From Algiphilus sp965216485 (GTDB lineage Bacteria; Pseudomonadota; Gammaproteobacteria; Nevskiales; Nevskiaceae): a stretch of DNA of 64,000 bases. The position numbers and the translations under genes were made by a program. The stretch is from positions 186,001 to 250,000 of the forward strand of contig NZ_OZ244162.1 in NCBI RefSeq assembly GCF_965216485.1, in the 5' to 3' direction. Shown piece after piece: positions 42,376-52,591 of this stretch; the stretch's first letter is position 1, and each line of letters starts with the position of its first letter. The notes beneath the pieces were generated by a model. The model made no database searches. It was not told the DNA's origin and saw only the letters and a program-made list of their open reading frames with translations.

Positions 42376-44118
42376 ATGTCTCGTCGTGGCCATTCCGACC
42401 CCCGACTGGCGCAACGTCATGCCCAAAGCCTCAATCACCAGCAGCGCACGCCGCCGCCCAATCAGGAAATCGGGCAGTCCAACGTGTCGCTGGATATGGG
42501 CTGGGGCGACCTGATTCTGGCCCATACCTTCGACGGTCCGGGGGATGTTGCGCGCGCGCTGCTGGATGAACCCTCCGGCCGGCGCAATATCGCCATCTAT
42601 GTGCGCGACCCGCACGTCATCCTGGCGCAAAATCCGCAGCAGCTGTTCCTCGACCCGAGCCACACCTTCCGGCTCTGGTTAGCGCACTACCGTTCTCCAC
42701 GGCAACGCAATCGCGGCTACGCGGTGCGCCGGCTGCGCACGCTGGAGGACGCCCAGGCCATCAACCGCATCTATGCCGCGCACGGCATGGTCCCCATCGA
42801 TGCGGGCATGGCCTGGAAGCAGCGTGCCTCCCGCACCATGATCTATGCCGTGGCCGAGGACCTCGCTACCGGCCGCGTCGTCGGCACCGCCACTGGCGTC
42901 GATCACGTCGAAGCCTGCGGCGACCCCGAGGGCGGTTCCAGCCTGTGGTGTCTGGCGGTGGACCCCGACGCCACTCTGCCCGGCCTGGGGCAATCGCTGG
43001 TGCGTTTCCTGGCCGAGCACTACCAGGCCCGTGGCCGCGTGTTCATGGACCTCTCGGTGATGCACGACAACAGCCAGGCCATCTCGCTCTACGAGAAGCT
43101 GGGCTTCACGCGCGTGCCGGTGTTCACCGTCAAGACCAAGAACGCCATCAACGAGCCGCTCTACACCGAGCCCCCCGACGACGACGCCGGACTCAACGTC
43201 TATGCCGCCATCATCACCAACGAGGCGCGACGTCGCGGCATCCGCGTGGAGATCCTGGATGCCGAATACGGCTACTTCAAGCTGACCCTTGGCGGGCGCT
43301 CCATCACCTGCCGCGAGTCGCTCTCGGCCCTGACCTCGGCGGTGGCGATGTCACGCTGCGCGGACAAGCGGGTGACGCGGCGCATCCTCGAGCGCGCGGG
43401 CCTGAACGTGCCGGCGCAGCGCGTGGCCGATGACTCCGACGGCGACCTCGAATTTCTTCGCCTGCACCAATCGGTGGTCGTCAAACCAGCCGACGGTGAA
43501 CAAGGGGCAGGCATCTCGGTGGATGTGCGCGACGGTCGCGCGCTGCGTTCGGCGATCCGCACGGCGCGCAAGCACGATGAGCAAGTCCTCATCGAGCAGT
43601 GCTGTCCGGGCGACGACCTGCGCATCATTGTCATTGGCTACAAGGTGGTGGCCGCAGCCATCCGCCGCCCGCCGGTCATCACCGGCGACGGCTCTACCCC
43701 GATCCGCACGCTGGTGGAGAAGCTGTCGCGGCGCCGTGAAGCGGCCACGGACGGCGAGGCACACATTCCGCTGGACAAGGAAACGGAACGTTGCGTGCGC
43801 ATGGCCGGTCACAGCCTGGACGATGTACTCGCACAAGGGGAGACACTGGCCGTGCGCAAGACCGCCAACCTGCATACCGGCGGCACGCTACAGGACGTCA
43901 CGCATTTGCTGCACCCCACCCTGGTGCACGCTGCAGTGAACGCCGCCCGGGCGCTGGAGATTCCGGTAACCGGGCTCGACTTTCTGGTTCCGGCCGCGTC
44001 TCAACCCGATTACGTGATCATTGAAGCCAACGAGCGCCCGGGGCTTGCCAACCACGAGCCCCAGCCGACCGCGCAGCGTTTCATTGATTTTCTCTTTCCA
44101 CGCAGCGCGGTCGCGTGA
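42376..44118 (+). CDS. ngg: N-acetylglutaminylglutamine synthetase (GNAT plus ATP-grasp)
   Basis: This 580-residue bifunctional enzyme couples an N-terminal GNAT acetyltransferase (about 100-270, with VDPDATLPGLGQSLVRFL as the acetyl-CoA loop and YEKLGF) to a C-terminal ATP-grasp ligase (about 300-575, with VVVKPADGEQGAG and the metal-binding IIEANERPGL). It makes N-acetylglutaminylglutamine from acetyl-CoA and two glutamines, the precursor amidated by the upstream enzyme. TAGGAG lies upstream of ATG 42376. The stop overlaps the peptidase start (GTGA). Confidence 0.93.
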   Translation: MSRRGHSDPRLAQRHAQSLNHQQRTPPPNQEIGQSNVSLDMGWGDLILAHTFDGPGDVARALLDEPSGRRNIAIYVRDPHVILAQNPQQLFLDPSHTFRLWLAHYRSPRQRNRGYAVRRLRTLEDAQAINRIYAAHGMVPIDAGMAWKQRASRTMIYAVAEDLATGRVVGTATGVDHVEACGDPEGGSSLWCLAVDPDATLPGLGQSLVRFLAEHYQARGRVFMDLSVMHDNSQAISLYEKLGFTRVPVFTVKTKNAINEPLYTEPPDDDAGLNVYAAIITNEARRRGIRVEILDAEYGYFKLTLGGRSITCRESLSALTSAVAMSRCADKRVTRRILERAGLNVPAQRVADDSDGDLEFLRLHQSVVVKPADGEQGAGISVDVRDGRALRSAIRTARKHDEQVLIEQCCPGDDLRIIVIGYKVVAAAIRRPPVITGDGSTPIRTLVEKLSRRREAATDGEAHIPLDKETERCVRMAGHSLDDVLAQGETLAVRKTANLHTGGTLQDVTHLLHPTLVHAAVNAARALEIPVTGLDFLVPAASQPDYVIIEANERPGLANHEPQPTAQRFIDFLFPRSAVA

Positions 44119-45302
44119 GCACGGTCACAATGGGCGACATGAAAAAACTACCAATCGACGACCATTACATCCGCCAGACACTGCTCGAACTGCTCGCCAT
44201 CCCGAGCCCGGTGGGCTTCACCGACGAGGTGGTGCACTACGTCTGCGGCAAGCTCTCCGAGATCGGCGTACCGTTTGAACTGACCCGGCGCGGCGCCATT
44301 CGCGCCACCATCAAGGGCGAGACCGATCGCCCGGCCTGCGCGGTCGTGGCCCACGTCGACACCCTCGGCGCCAATGTGCGCCACATCAAACCGAACGGCC
44401 GCATGAGCCTGCTGCCCATCGGCACCTGGTCGAGCCGTTTCGCCGAGGGTGCGCGCGTGACCCTGTTCACCGACGACCACGCCTACCGCGGCACGATCCT
44501 GCCGCTGATGGCCTCCGGCCATGCCTTCAACACCCAGGTCGACGACCAGCCCGTGAACTGGGAGCAGGTCGAACTGCGCATCGACGAATATGCGGATACT
44601 GATGAGGATTTGCGGCATTTGGGCGTGAACGTGGGTGATTTTGTTGCGATTGACCCGCAACCGGAAATCACCTCCAGTGGCTACATCTCCTCCCGCCATC
44701 TGGACGACAAGGCAGGTGTTGCCGCACTGCTCGCCGCCTGCAAGGCCATCGTCGAAAGCAAGATCACGCTGCCGGTCTACTTCCACCCGATGTTCACTGT
44801 CACCGAGGAAGTGGGTTTCGGCGCCTCCGCCATTCTCGACGAACGCATCAGCGAGATGATCGGCATCGACATCGCCATTCCGGGCACCGGACAGAATTCG
44901 CGCGAGCGCGGCGTCACGCTGGCCATCGCCGATTCCTCAGGACCCTTCGACTACCACCTGACGCGCAAGCTGATCCACCTGTGCCAGGAACACGACATCG
45001 ATCATCAGCGCGATGTGTTCCCGTACTACTTTTCCGATTCGGCGGCCGCACTGCGCGCTGGCTATGACATCCGCCACGCCTTGATCGGTTTTGGTGCGGA
45101 CTCCTCGCACGGCTGGGAGCGCACCCATCTGTCCTCGCTGACGGCGATTGCCGAACTGATGACCCTGTACGCCCAGAATGGTCCGGTGATCGCCCGCGAC
45201 CAACGGATGCTGGGCCCGCTGGAAGGCTTCCCGCACCAGATCGATATCGGCGAGATGGAAGCCCCGCACCAGGAACTGCCGAATCCGAAGGAATTCCTGT
45301 AG
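44115..45302 (+). CDS. M42-type peptidase of the NAGGN osmoprotectant operon
   Basis: This 395-residue metallo-aminopeptidase of the M42/M20 clan has metal ligands AHVDTLGANV, SRHLDDKAG and EEVGFG. It is the third gene of the NAGGN trio (TIGR03106-type) and is presumed to degrade or trim the dipeptide osmolyte when osmolarity falls. I chose GTG 44115, which overlaps the synthetase stop. ATG 44130 and ATG 44139 (MKKLPIDD) are alternatives. Role in turnover is inferred from operon membership. Confidence 0.9.
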   Translation: MSTVTMGDMKKLPIDDHYIRQTLLELLAIPSPVGFTDEVVHYVCGKLSEIGVPFELTRRGAIRATIKGETDRPACAVVAHVDTLGANVRHIKPNGRMSLLPIGTWSSRFAEGARVTLFTDDHAYRGTILPLMASGHAFNTQVDDQPVNWEQVELRIDEYADTDEDLRHLGVNVGDFVAIDPQPEITSSGYISSRHLDDKAGVAALLAACKAIVESKITLPVYFHPMFTVTEEVGFGASAILDERISEMIGIDIAIPGTGQNSRERGVTLAIADSSGPFDYHLTRKLIHLCQEHDIDHQRDVFPYYFSDSAAALRAGYDIRHALIGFGADSSHGWERTHLSSLTAIAELMTLYAQNGPVIARDQRMLGPLEGFPHQIDIGEMEAPHQELPNPKEFL

Positions 45303-45317
45303 CGGCCTTCGGACGCC

Positions 45318-47057
45318 GTGCATCTGCCGCGCAGCCTCTGGCTGAGCCTCTGGGGACTCTGCGCGCTCGGGATCATGCCGGGCGCGCTGGCCTTCGACGT
45401 CGACGTGCGCGTGGACGGCGTCGAGGGCGAGCTCCGCGACAACGTGGAGTCGCTGCTGGCCATTCGCCAGGCTGCCCGCCAGGGAGAATCCCGGCCCCAC
45501 ATCCTTGAGCGCTTGCACAAGCGCGCCAAGGACGACATTCAGCAGGCACTGCAGCCCTATGGCTACTACTCGCCGACCGTACGTAGCGAGTTCGAGATTG
45601 GGGAGACATCGGCCACCGCGGCCTATCGCATCGAGCCCGGCCCGCGCACACGTATCCGCCGCATACAGATCGACATCAGGGGCGGCGGTGAAGCGGATGC
45701 CGAATTGCAGGCGGAAATCGACAAGCTTCCGCTCACTGAAGATCAGCCGCTGTTGCACAGTCAGTACCGCGCGGCCAAGGAGCGGTTGATCCGGTCCGCC
45801 TTTGCGCGCGGATACTTCGATGTCGGTTACGAGACCGCGCAGATCCGCGTGCATCGCGATGACCGCTATGCCGACATCAGGCTGGTTCTCAATACCGGCC
45901 CTCGCTACGAAGTCGGCGAGATTCGCATCGTGCAGGACGAACTCGACGACGACGTCATCCGCCGCTATCTGCCCATCGCCAGCGGCGACCCCTTTTCCCC
46001 CGATGCCCTGCTCGACACCCAGTTCCAGTTGATGGAGCTCGGCTACTTCAGCCGCGTCGACGTCAGTCCGGAGCGCGACGAAGCCGAAGATGCCCGCATG
46101 CCCATCCGCATCGAGCCGCGCTATCTGCCCTCGCAGCGCTACGCCGCCGGTGTCGGCTTCGGTACGGATACCGGCGCGCGGGTCTCGCTGGAAACCGATT
46201 TTCGCCATATCAACAAGCGCGGACACTCCATCGAGTCGGATATCCGAGTGTCGCAGCGGGGCGCTGACGTGGGCGGCTCCTACAACATCCCGCTCGGCAA
46301 TATCCCCGGCGAGAGTCTCAGTTTCAACACCCGCTACGAGCGCGAGGAATTCGAAGACGGCGACTCGGAGAGCTACATCATCGGCGCCTCCCTGGCGCGT
46401 CAGCCCGGGGACTGGAAGCGACGCACCTACCTCGAATACTCGACCGAGCGCTTCTCCGTCGGCGACCTGCGTCGTACCACCAATCTGCTGGTGCCGGGTA
46501 TCTCCTTCGAGCGCAAGGAGTTCGACAACGAGGCCTATCCGCGCAACGGCTGGAGCGTGTTCCTTGATACCCACGGCGCGGCCGAACCCGCGCTTTCCAG
46601 CACGACCTTTGCGCAGAGCCGGGTGGCACTGCGCGGCGTGCTGTCGCTGGATGCCAAGAGCCGCCTGCTGGGCCGCTTCGAGTACGGCGCCAGCTTCGTC
46701 GACAGCTTCGAGCGGCTGCCATTGTCCGAGCGCTTCTATGCCGGCGGTGACCGCAGTGTGCGCGGCTACGCCTTCCGTTCCCTCGGCGAATTCGACGACG
46801 ACGGCAACGTCATTGGCGGCGAATACCTGACCTCCATGTCAGTCGAAGTGGACCGATTGATCTGGGGCAACTGGGGCGTGGCGGCCTTCATGGATGCCGG
46901 CGGGGCCGGCAACATCGCCTTCCCCGAGCTGTCGCGCGGTGTCGGGCTGGGCCTGCGCTATCGTTCCCCAGTGGGTTCGATTCGAGTCGATCTTGCCCAC
47001 CCGCTCGACAAGGATCGGCTGGTCCGGCTGCACATCGGCATCGGGATTTCCCTATGA
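45318..47057 (+). CDS. tamA: Autotransporter assembly factor TamA (Omp85 family)
   Basis: This 579-residue outer-membrane protein has a signal peptide (1-25), three POTRA domains (about 26-275) and a 16-strand Omp85 barrel containing the GGDRSVRGYAF loop (VRGY/F signature) and ending GIGISL. TamA and TamB form the translocation and assembly module linking inner and outer membranes. Translation appears to begin at GTG 45318. It is 15 bases after the NAGGN peptidase, so it may be co-transcribed with that operon. Its stop overlaps tamB (ATGA). Confidence 0.95.
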   Translation: MHLPRSLWLSLWGLCALGIMPGALAFDVDVRVDGVEGELRDNVESLLAIRQAARQGESRPHILERLHKRAKDDIQQALQPYGYYSPTVRSEFEIGETSATAAYRIEPGPRTRIRRIQIDIRGGGEADAELQAEIDKLPLTEDQPLLHSQYRAAKERLIRSAFARGYFDVGYETAQIRVHRDDRYADIRLVLNTGPRYEVGEIRIVQDELDDDVIRRYLPIASGDPFSPDALLDTQFQLMELGYFSRVDVSPERDEAEDARMPIRIEPRYLPSQRYAAGVGFGTDTGARVSLETDFRHINKRGHSIESDIRVSQRGADVGGSYNIPLGNIPGESLSFNTRYEREEFEDGDSESYIIGASLARQPGDWKRRTYLEYSTERFSVGDLRRTTNLLVPGISFERKEFDNEAYPRNGWSVFLDTHGAAEPALSSTTFAQSRVALRGVLSLDAKSRLLGRFEYGASFVDSFERLPLSERFYAGGDRSVRGYAFRSLGEFDDDGNVIGGEYLTSMSVEVDRLIWGNWGVAAFMDAGGAGNIAFPELSRGVGLGLRYRSPVGSIRVDLAHPLDKDRLVRLHIGIGISL

Positions 47058-50000
47058 AACAGCTCATGACACGCTTGCTGAGCTGGCTGCATCGCCTGTT
47101 GCGACTGAGTACCCAGGTCCTGACCGTCACGCTGGTGGTGGTATTGATCCTGGTCGGTTGGCTTGGGCTAACGACCACTGGCCTGCGCACCGTGCTCGAC
47201 CTGGCCGATACGCTGGCCGGCGAACAATTCTCGGTGGAGGCCGCCGACGGTCGCCTGCTCGGCAGCATGACGCTGCGAGGCTTGCAGATCGTTACCCCTG
47301 CCGCCGACGTGCAGGTGGACACACTGCGCTTTGCCTGGGTACCCGGCTGGATTCCGGGGGGGACCCTGTATATCAAGCAGATCGGCGTCGAGACCGTGCG
47401 CGTGGCACTTCAGCAGGGAGAGGAAGAGCCCACCGAGAGCGAGACGGAGCCCTCGGGCCCGCTGGATGTGCTGATCCCCTTCCGTGTCGTGCTCGCCGAG
47501 CTCAGCGTGCGCGATGTACAGATCGCACAGCAGGGCGAAGCACTCCCGGGTCTGAACGAATTGACCCTGTCGGCATGGGCCGCCGGACGACGCATCCAGA
47601 TCGAATCGCTGAGCGTGGATCAGCCGGAGTACGGCCGCTACCAGATGCAAGCGGGCATCCTGTTGCCGAAGGGCGCAGTCGAGGTTGAAGACCTGCAACT
47701 GACCGGTGCTGGCACGCTGCGCCTTGATGGCCGCATTCCAGTGGGCTCGGATGATGCACTGCGCGCGACCATCGACTGGCAGGATCTGCATTGGCCTGCC
47801 GGCGCGGCGCAGGACGCGCGACTGCTCACAAGCCCCGAGGGCAACCTGCAGATTGGCGGCTCGCTGGCGCAGCCCACGGCAGAGGGCCGCATTGCGCTCT
47901 ACCCGAGCGGCTCCATCGGCATCGACGCGGACTGGCAGGGCACGGATGGCTTCCAGGCCGCACTGGAGTGGCGCGGGCTGCACGATCCGCTCAACCCGAG
48001 CCAACCCGCTTGGCAGAGTGCCCAGGGCAACCTGAGGGCGCAAGGCCAACCCGATGCCTGGACCGTGCGGCTCGACGCGGATGCCACAGTTGCCTTGGCA
48101 CCCCCAGAACCCGAGCGCCCATCGGGCAGCGTGGAGACCGACACCACGCGATCCGGTCTGCGCACGCAAGCGGAGTTGCTTCCGCTGTCGCTGCAACTGG
48201 AGGCCGAAGGCGGCCTGACGGAAGCAAGGATTCGCAGCCTGGCCATTCGCCTGCTGGAGGGGCGTGTGCGCGGCAGCGGCCAGGTTCAATGGCAGCCCAC
48301 TCTCTCCGGCGATGCAAAGCTGCGATGGCAAGGCATCAACCCGGCGCCATTGGCGCCTGACTTCCCGGGCACCCTCAATGGCGACGCAACCACCACCTTC
48401 GCAATGCGCGGCGATGTGCCCGATGCCCGCTTCCAGGTCACGCTCGAAGACAGCCGACTGCGCAAGCACGCGCTGCAACTCGCTCTGGAGGGGCAGGCAC
48501 AGGGGACACAGGTGCGGCTGAAGACCTTGCGCGCGCGTTCGGGCAGCTCGCGACTGGAAGGATCGGGCACCGTCACGCCGCCTTTTGATTTCCAGGCCAC
48601 CCTGCAAAGCGCCAATCTCAATGAGCTCGCACCCGGCATCCGTGGCGAGGCGGGGCTGGGCTTGACACTGAAGGGCCCGATGGATGCACTGCAGCTACGC
48701 CTGAAGGGTGAGCTGCACGAGGTCCAGATGGCCGGCACACGCCTCGCCGAGGCCCGTATCGACGCGGATGTCGCGCTCAATGGCCCGATGCGCGCCGACC
48801 TCAGCGCGTCGGGCGTCTACGACAGGCGCGGCGATACCGTGCTGCTCTCGGAGGCAGCCATCTCCCTCGACGGGCGCATCGACGATCACACGCTGACCAT
48901 CGATGCACAGACGCCGCAGCTCGATGCGGCCGCCCGCCTGCAGGGCGGCCTCGATCAAGCAGCCATGCGCTGGAGCGGCCGCCTCGAAGCACTGCGTCTT
49001 GACCCCAGCGCGCTCGGTCTCACCGCGTGGACACTGCGCGACGCTACCCCGCTACAGGCCTCCGCCGAACAGGCACGCGTCGACCAGCTCTGCCTGGATG
49101 GCGCCGAGAGCGGAGCGCTTTGCCTCGATGCGGCTTGGCAGGCCGGGAATCTGAACGCGGCCCTTGCGCTGGAGGATTTCCGCCTGGCGACCCTGCACCC
49201 CTTCCTGCCCCCCGGCATGGAGTTGGACGGAGGGATGCAGGGCGATGCCGAAGTCACCATGGTCGACGGCGTGCTCACGCAGGCCGACAGTCGCTTTGTC
49301 CTGTCAGAGGGCGCACTGCGTGCCCCCGATCAGGCACCGCTTGCTTTCGGCCCCGGGTCGCTGGAAAGCTCGGTGAACGACGCGGGCGAGCTTCTTGCGC
49401 GCCTCGGTCTGCCGGTGGCGGCCGGAGCCATCAACGGCGAAGTGCGTCTCGACCCGAAGCCGCAAGGGGCTCTGGATGGCCAGCTCAACCTGACCCTGCC
49501 CTCGCTGGACTTCCTGCCGCTATTCACGCCTGAGGTCACTGAAGCATCCGGCAGCCTCAATGCGCGCGTGCGGCTGAGTGGCACTGCCACCGCGCCCGAT
49601 GCTCAGCTTGAGGCCCGACTGGACAACGGCACCTTGGCCCTGTTCACACCCGGACTGACGCTGGAAGACATCAGTGCCACCGTGCGCACGCGCGACGACC
49701 AACAACTCGATCTGGCCTTCCGCGCCCACTCTGGGGGCGGCAGCATTGAGGGCAACGGGACCGCGCAGCTGCGGGCGAACCCTTTGCGCGCAGAACTACG
49801 CGTCCAGGGCCAGGACTTCCAGGCGGCCAATCTGCCCGAAGCCCAGGCGTGGATCTCTCCCGACCTCACCGTGCGTTTGGAGGAGACGCTGCGCATCAGC
49901 GGCCGGGTGGACATTCCGCGCGCCACCATCGAGCCCGAGAAATTTTCGTCCAGTGGTGGCGTCACGCCTAGCGCGGACCAGGTCTTCATCGAAGATGACG

Positions 50001-50746
50001 ATCAGGTGATCGCAAAGGGCTTGCCCGTGAATGCCGAGATCACGGTGGCGCTGGGCGACGAAGTCTCCCTGACGGGCTACGGTCTGGATACCCGGCTCGA
50101 GGGCTCCATCACGGTCATCGAATCCCCTGGCAAGGTCACGCGCGGACGCGGCGCGCTGACGCTGGAGGACGGACAATACGAAGCCTACGGTCAAAAACTG
50201 GCCATACGCCGCGGCCGCATTGTCTTCGCCGGCGGCCCGGTCACATCTCCAGGCCTCGATTTCGAAGCCGTTCGCACACCCGACCCCAATGTGCTGGTGG
50301 GCATCCGCGTACGCGGCAGCGTCGAGCAACCACAGTTCCAGCTCTTCTCTGAGCCGCCCATGGAGCAGAACGCCCAGCTGAGCTGGCTGGTGCTGGCCCG
50401 TCCGCCCACCGAAATCGGTGAAGGCAGCGAAGAGAGCTCTGCTCTGGCCGGCGCAGCGCTGGCGTTGGGGCTCTCGGGGGGCGACTGGCTGGCGCAGCGC
50501 ATCGGCAGCCGCGTGGGTGTGGACGAAATCTCGATCGGGAGTGGCGACGGCGAGGACAGCTCCCAGGCGCGGTTCACCGTCGGCAAGTACATCGGCTCGC
50601 GGCTCTACGTCAGCTACGGCGTGAGCCTGTTCCAGCCCGGGCAGATCTTCAAGCTGCGCTACGACCTTGGCCGGGGATTCGCACTGCAGACCGAAACCGG
50701 GGTCGAAAGCGGCGGCGATCTGCTCTACACACTGGAGCGCGACTGA
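47054..50746 (+). CDS. tamB: Translocation and assembly module protein TamB
   Basis: This 1230-residue AsmA-like/DUF490 protein has an N-terminal membrane anchor (about 18-38: VLTVTLVVVLILVGWLGLT), a very long repetitive beta-taco region spanning the periplasm, and the conserved C-terminal domain that docks to TamA (about 900-1230, including RLYVSYGVSLFQPGQIFKLRYDLGR). It is implicated in barrel assembly and anterograde phospholipid transport. The 4-base overlap with tamA shows translational coupling. Confidence 0.95.
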   Translation: MKQLMTRLLSWLHRLLRLSTQVLTVTLVVVLILVGWLGLTTTGLRTVLDLADTLAGEQFSVEAADGRLLGSMTLRGLQIVTPAADVQVDTLRFAWVPGWIPGGTLYIKQIGVETVRVALQQGEEEPTESETEPSGPLDVLIPFRVVLAELSVRDVQIAQQGEALPGLNELTLSAWAAGRRIQIESLSVDQPEYGRYQMQAGILLPKGAVEVEDLQLTGAGTLRLDGRIPVGSDDALRATIDWQDLHWPAGAAQDARLLTSPEGNLQIGGSLAQPTAEGRIALYPSGSIGIDADWQGTDGFQAALEWRGLHDPLNPSQPAWQSAQGNLRAQGQPDAWTVRLDADATVALAPPEPERPSGSVETDTTRSGLRTQAELLPLSLQLEAEGGLTEARIRSLAIRLLEGRVRGSGQVQWQPTLSGDAKLRWQGINPAPLAPDFPGTLNGDATTTFAMRGDVPDARFQVTLEDSRLRKHALQLALEGQAQGTQVRLKTLRARSGSSRLEGSGTVTPPFDFQATLQSANLNELAPGIRGEAGLGLTLKGPMDALQLRLKGELHEVQMAGTRLAEARIDADVALNGPMRADLSASGVYDRRGDTVLLSEAAISLDGRIDDHTLTIDAQTPQLDAAARLQGGLDQAAMRWSGRLEALRLDPSALGLTAWTLRDATPLQASAEQARVDQLCLDGAESGALCLDAAWQAGNLNAALALEDFRLATLHPFLPPGMELDGGMQGDAEVTMVDGVLTQADSRFVLSEGALRAPDQAPLAFGPGSLESSVNDAGELLARLGLPVAAGAINGEVRLDPKPQGALDGQLNLTLPSLDFLPLFTPEVTEASGSLNARVRLSGTATAPDAQLEARLDNGTLALFTPGLTLEDISATVRTRDDQQLDLAFRAHSGGGSIEGNGTAQLRANPLRAELRVQGQDFQAANLPEAQAWISPDLTVRLEETLRISGRVDIPRATIEPEKFSSSGGVTPSADQVFIEDDDQVIAKGLPVNAEITVALGDEVSLTGYGLDTRLEGSITVIESPGKVTRGRGALTLEDGQYEAYGQKLAIRRGRIVFAGGPVTSPGLDFEAVRTPDPNVLVGIRVRGSVEQPQFQLFSEPPMEQNAQLSWLVLARPPTEIGEGSEESSALAGAALALGLSGGDWLAQRIGSRVGVDEISIGSGDGEDSSQARFTVGKYIGSRLYVSYGVSLFQPGQIFKLRYDLGRGFALQTETGVESGGDLLYTLERD

Positions 50747-50789
50747 GGCATAGCGCACTGCGCCCGCCTTGCGCCTGGCTGCCCGCAGC

Positions 50790-51116
50790 CTAGCCCCCTC
50801 GGCCAGGCTCCTGGGATGGCGGCGCGCCCTTCGAGTCCGGCGGTGGCTCCGCGCTGAAATCGGGTGCGTCCGGTTTGCCCTCTTGGGTGGCGTATCCCTG
50901 CTCACGAAGCGTCTTCTCGATGTCTTCATGCAGGCTGCTGTCGTCGCGCAGCCGGCGCAGCACCTCCTCCGCCATGCGCTGCTCCATCTCCTGGCGCAAC
51001 CGGTCGTGGATGCGCGCCTGCACGCGGCGTCGCGCGCGCAGCCATGCCGCACCAAAGCCGACAGCGAAGCACAGCATGGAGGCGATGAACAGCAGCGCAC
51101 CGGTTCCGGTGCTCAT
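50790..51116 (-). CDS. Small single-pass membrane protein of unknown function
   Basis: This 108-residue protein has one N-terminal membrane helix (ALLFIASMLCFAVGFGAAWL), a basic helix (RARRRVQARIHDRLRQEMEQ), a likely coiled coil (to about residue 72) and a disordered Pro-rich tail. The layout resembles the YhcB/DUF1043 type, but I see no conclusive match. It follows the DUF445 gene (45 bp after the latter's stop) on the same strand and is convergent with tamB. Confidence 0.68.
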   Translation of the reverse strand: MSTGTGALLFIASMLCFAVGFGAAWLRARRRVQARIHDRLRQEMEQRMAEEVLRRLRDDSSLHEDIEKTLREQGYATQEGKPDAPDFSAEPPPDSKGAPPSQEPGRGG

Positions 51117-51161
51117 GCGGATGGCCCTAAGGACCGACCAGGTGGCAACACCATGCGCAAA

Positions 51162-52487
51162 TCAGCCCAGACCCGTGGCGCTCAGCCACTGCACGGCCGA
51201 CTGCGCCGCAGCGGCCGCGCCTGCTTCGCCTTCCCAGATACCCATTTCGTCACCGAAGAGCACGACCAGCTGGAAGATGCCGACCATCATGCCGAGGGCG
51301 GCACCGACCGCGATCAGAATCCACTCGTCCTGCTCGAAGGCAGGGCGCAGCATGCCCTCGAAATCGCGCGGCGGTAGCCCAGCCAGGCGCGTCGACAGTG
51401 TGTTCTCCAGATCCAGCGCGTCGTTGGCGTAGTGCTCGATATGGTGCAGGGCGTCGGGCAGGGCATCGATGATCTGCGTGACCGCGCTGGCCTTCATTCG
51501 ACGATAGGACTGCGTACCCACGGTAAAGGTGACGAAGGGCTTGGCCACGCTGGTTTGCTCGTCGATGGTGCGCTGCACGTGCCGGCCGATGGTGGTGAAG
51601 ACCTTGTCGGAATAGGGCCCCTTGAGGATGGCCTCGATGATATTGGCCGGCGTCAGCACCTGCGCCGCGACCAGCTTGCCGAAGTCACGCGCGACTTCCT
51701 CCTGCCGCTTCATGAAAAGACCCTGGATGCGGAAAGGCCCGACACGCACGATCTCCTTCGGATTGAAGATCATCTGCAGGGCGATCCAGTTGGTGGCGTA
51801 GCCCACCGCCAGACCAAAGGCCGGCAGCAGCCACCATTCCTGATAGAAGACCCAGACCCCCATCTGCACGACGCCGAACAGACCACCAAAGTAGATGCCG
51901 GAGCGGGCGATGAACTTGAATTCGGCGTGGCCTACTTCGGCAAAGATCTGATTCAGGAGTGCCTTATCCTTGGTCAGATTGGTGATGACCATGTCCTTGA
52001 GATCGTACATCTGATTGATGTTGGTCTTGATCTCTTCCATGATCTCGCTGATCACGCTGGGCATCTCGGACTTCACGCGCTTGTAGATCTGGCGCTTGAC
52101 GACCTGCGGCAGCGATTCCCACAAGGTGGGTTGATGCTCGCCCATGACCTTGTCGACGATGTCCTCGATCATCGCATTGAGCGGCCCGTCCAGCTCGCCG
52201 GCGATGCGCTCGGCATCCAGGCGCGCGAACATCTCTTCCTGCGTGATCAGGTGCTTGGTGATGGTGTCGACGCAGACCGATGCCATATGCGCGGCGCGCC
52301 GCGGAATGATGCCCTGCCAGCCGAGGATGTTGGGCCAGTTCTTCACCTTGATGCCGAAGAACTCCACCGGATGGAACATCATGTAGATCGCCACCACATT
52401 GGTGCCGTAACCCACGACAGCACTGATGACGGGCATCGACAGATAGACCCAGGGGTTGGCCAGAAAATCAGCGATTCCGGATTCCAT
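51162..52487 (-). CDS. DUF445 family membrane protein
   Basis: This 441-residue protein has an N-terminal helix (YLSMPVISAVVGYGTNVVAIYMM), the repeated family motif GYGTN / GYATNWIALQMIFNP (about residues 27 and 230), a long amphipathic helical region between, and a C-terminal helix (ILIAVGAALGMMVGIFQLVVLF). The two related Asn-containing motifs mark an internal duplication characteristic of DUF445 (YjiN/YheB-like). Function is unknown; a membrane-shaping or tethering role has been proposed for relatives. It is the longest gene of a three-gene minus-strand group with the small membrane protein and the DUF4393 gene. Confidence 0.85.
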   Translation of the reverse strand: MESGIADFLANPWVYLSMPVISAVVGYGTNVVAIYMMFHPVEFFGIKVKNWPNILGWQGIIPRRAAHMASVCVDTITKHLITQEEMFARLDAERIAGELDGPLNAMIEDIVDKVMGEHQPTLWESLPQVVKRQIYKRVKSEMPSVISEIMEEIKTNINQMYDLKDMVITNLTKDKALLNQIFAEVGHAEFKFIARSGIYFGGLFGVVQMGVWVFYQEWWLLPAFGLAVGYATNWIALQMIFNPKEIVRVGPFRIQGLFMKRQEEVARDFGKLVAAQVLTPANIIEAILKGPYSDKVFTTIGRHVQRTIDEQTSVAKPFVTFTVGTQSYRRMKASAVTQIIDALPDALHHIEHYANDALDLENTLSTRLAGLPPRDFEGMLRPAFEQDEWILIAVGAALGMMVGIFQLVVLFGDEMGIWEGEAGAAAAAQSAVQWLSATGLG

Positions 52488-52591
52488 AACGTCTCTTCAA
52501 TCGTTCTCAGGCGGTGGGGCCGCCCTCCCTTTTGTTTTCTTGCGACCCAGCAGACGGCTGCGTGGTCGCGATATTCCCCCGATGATCCGGC

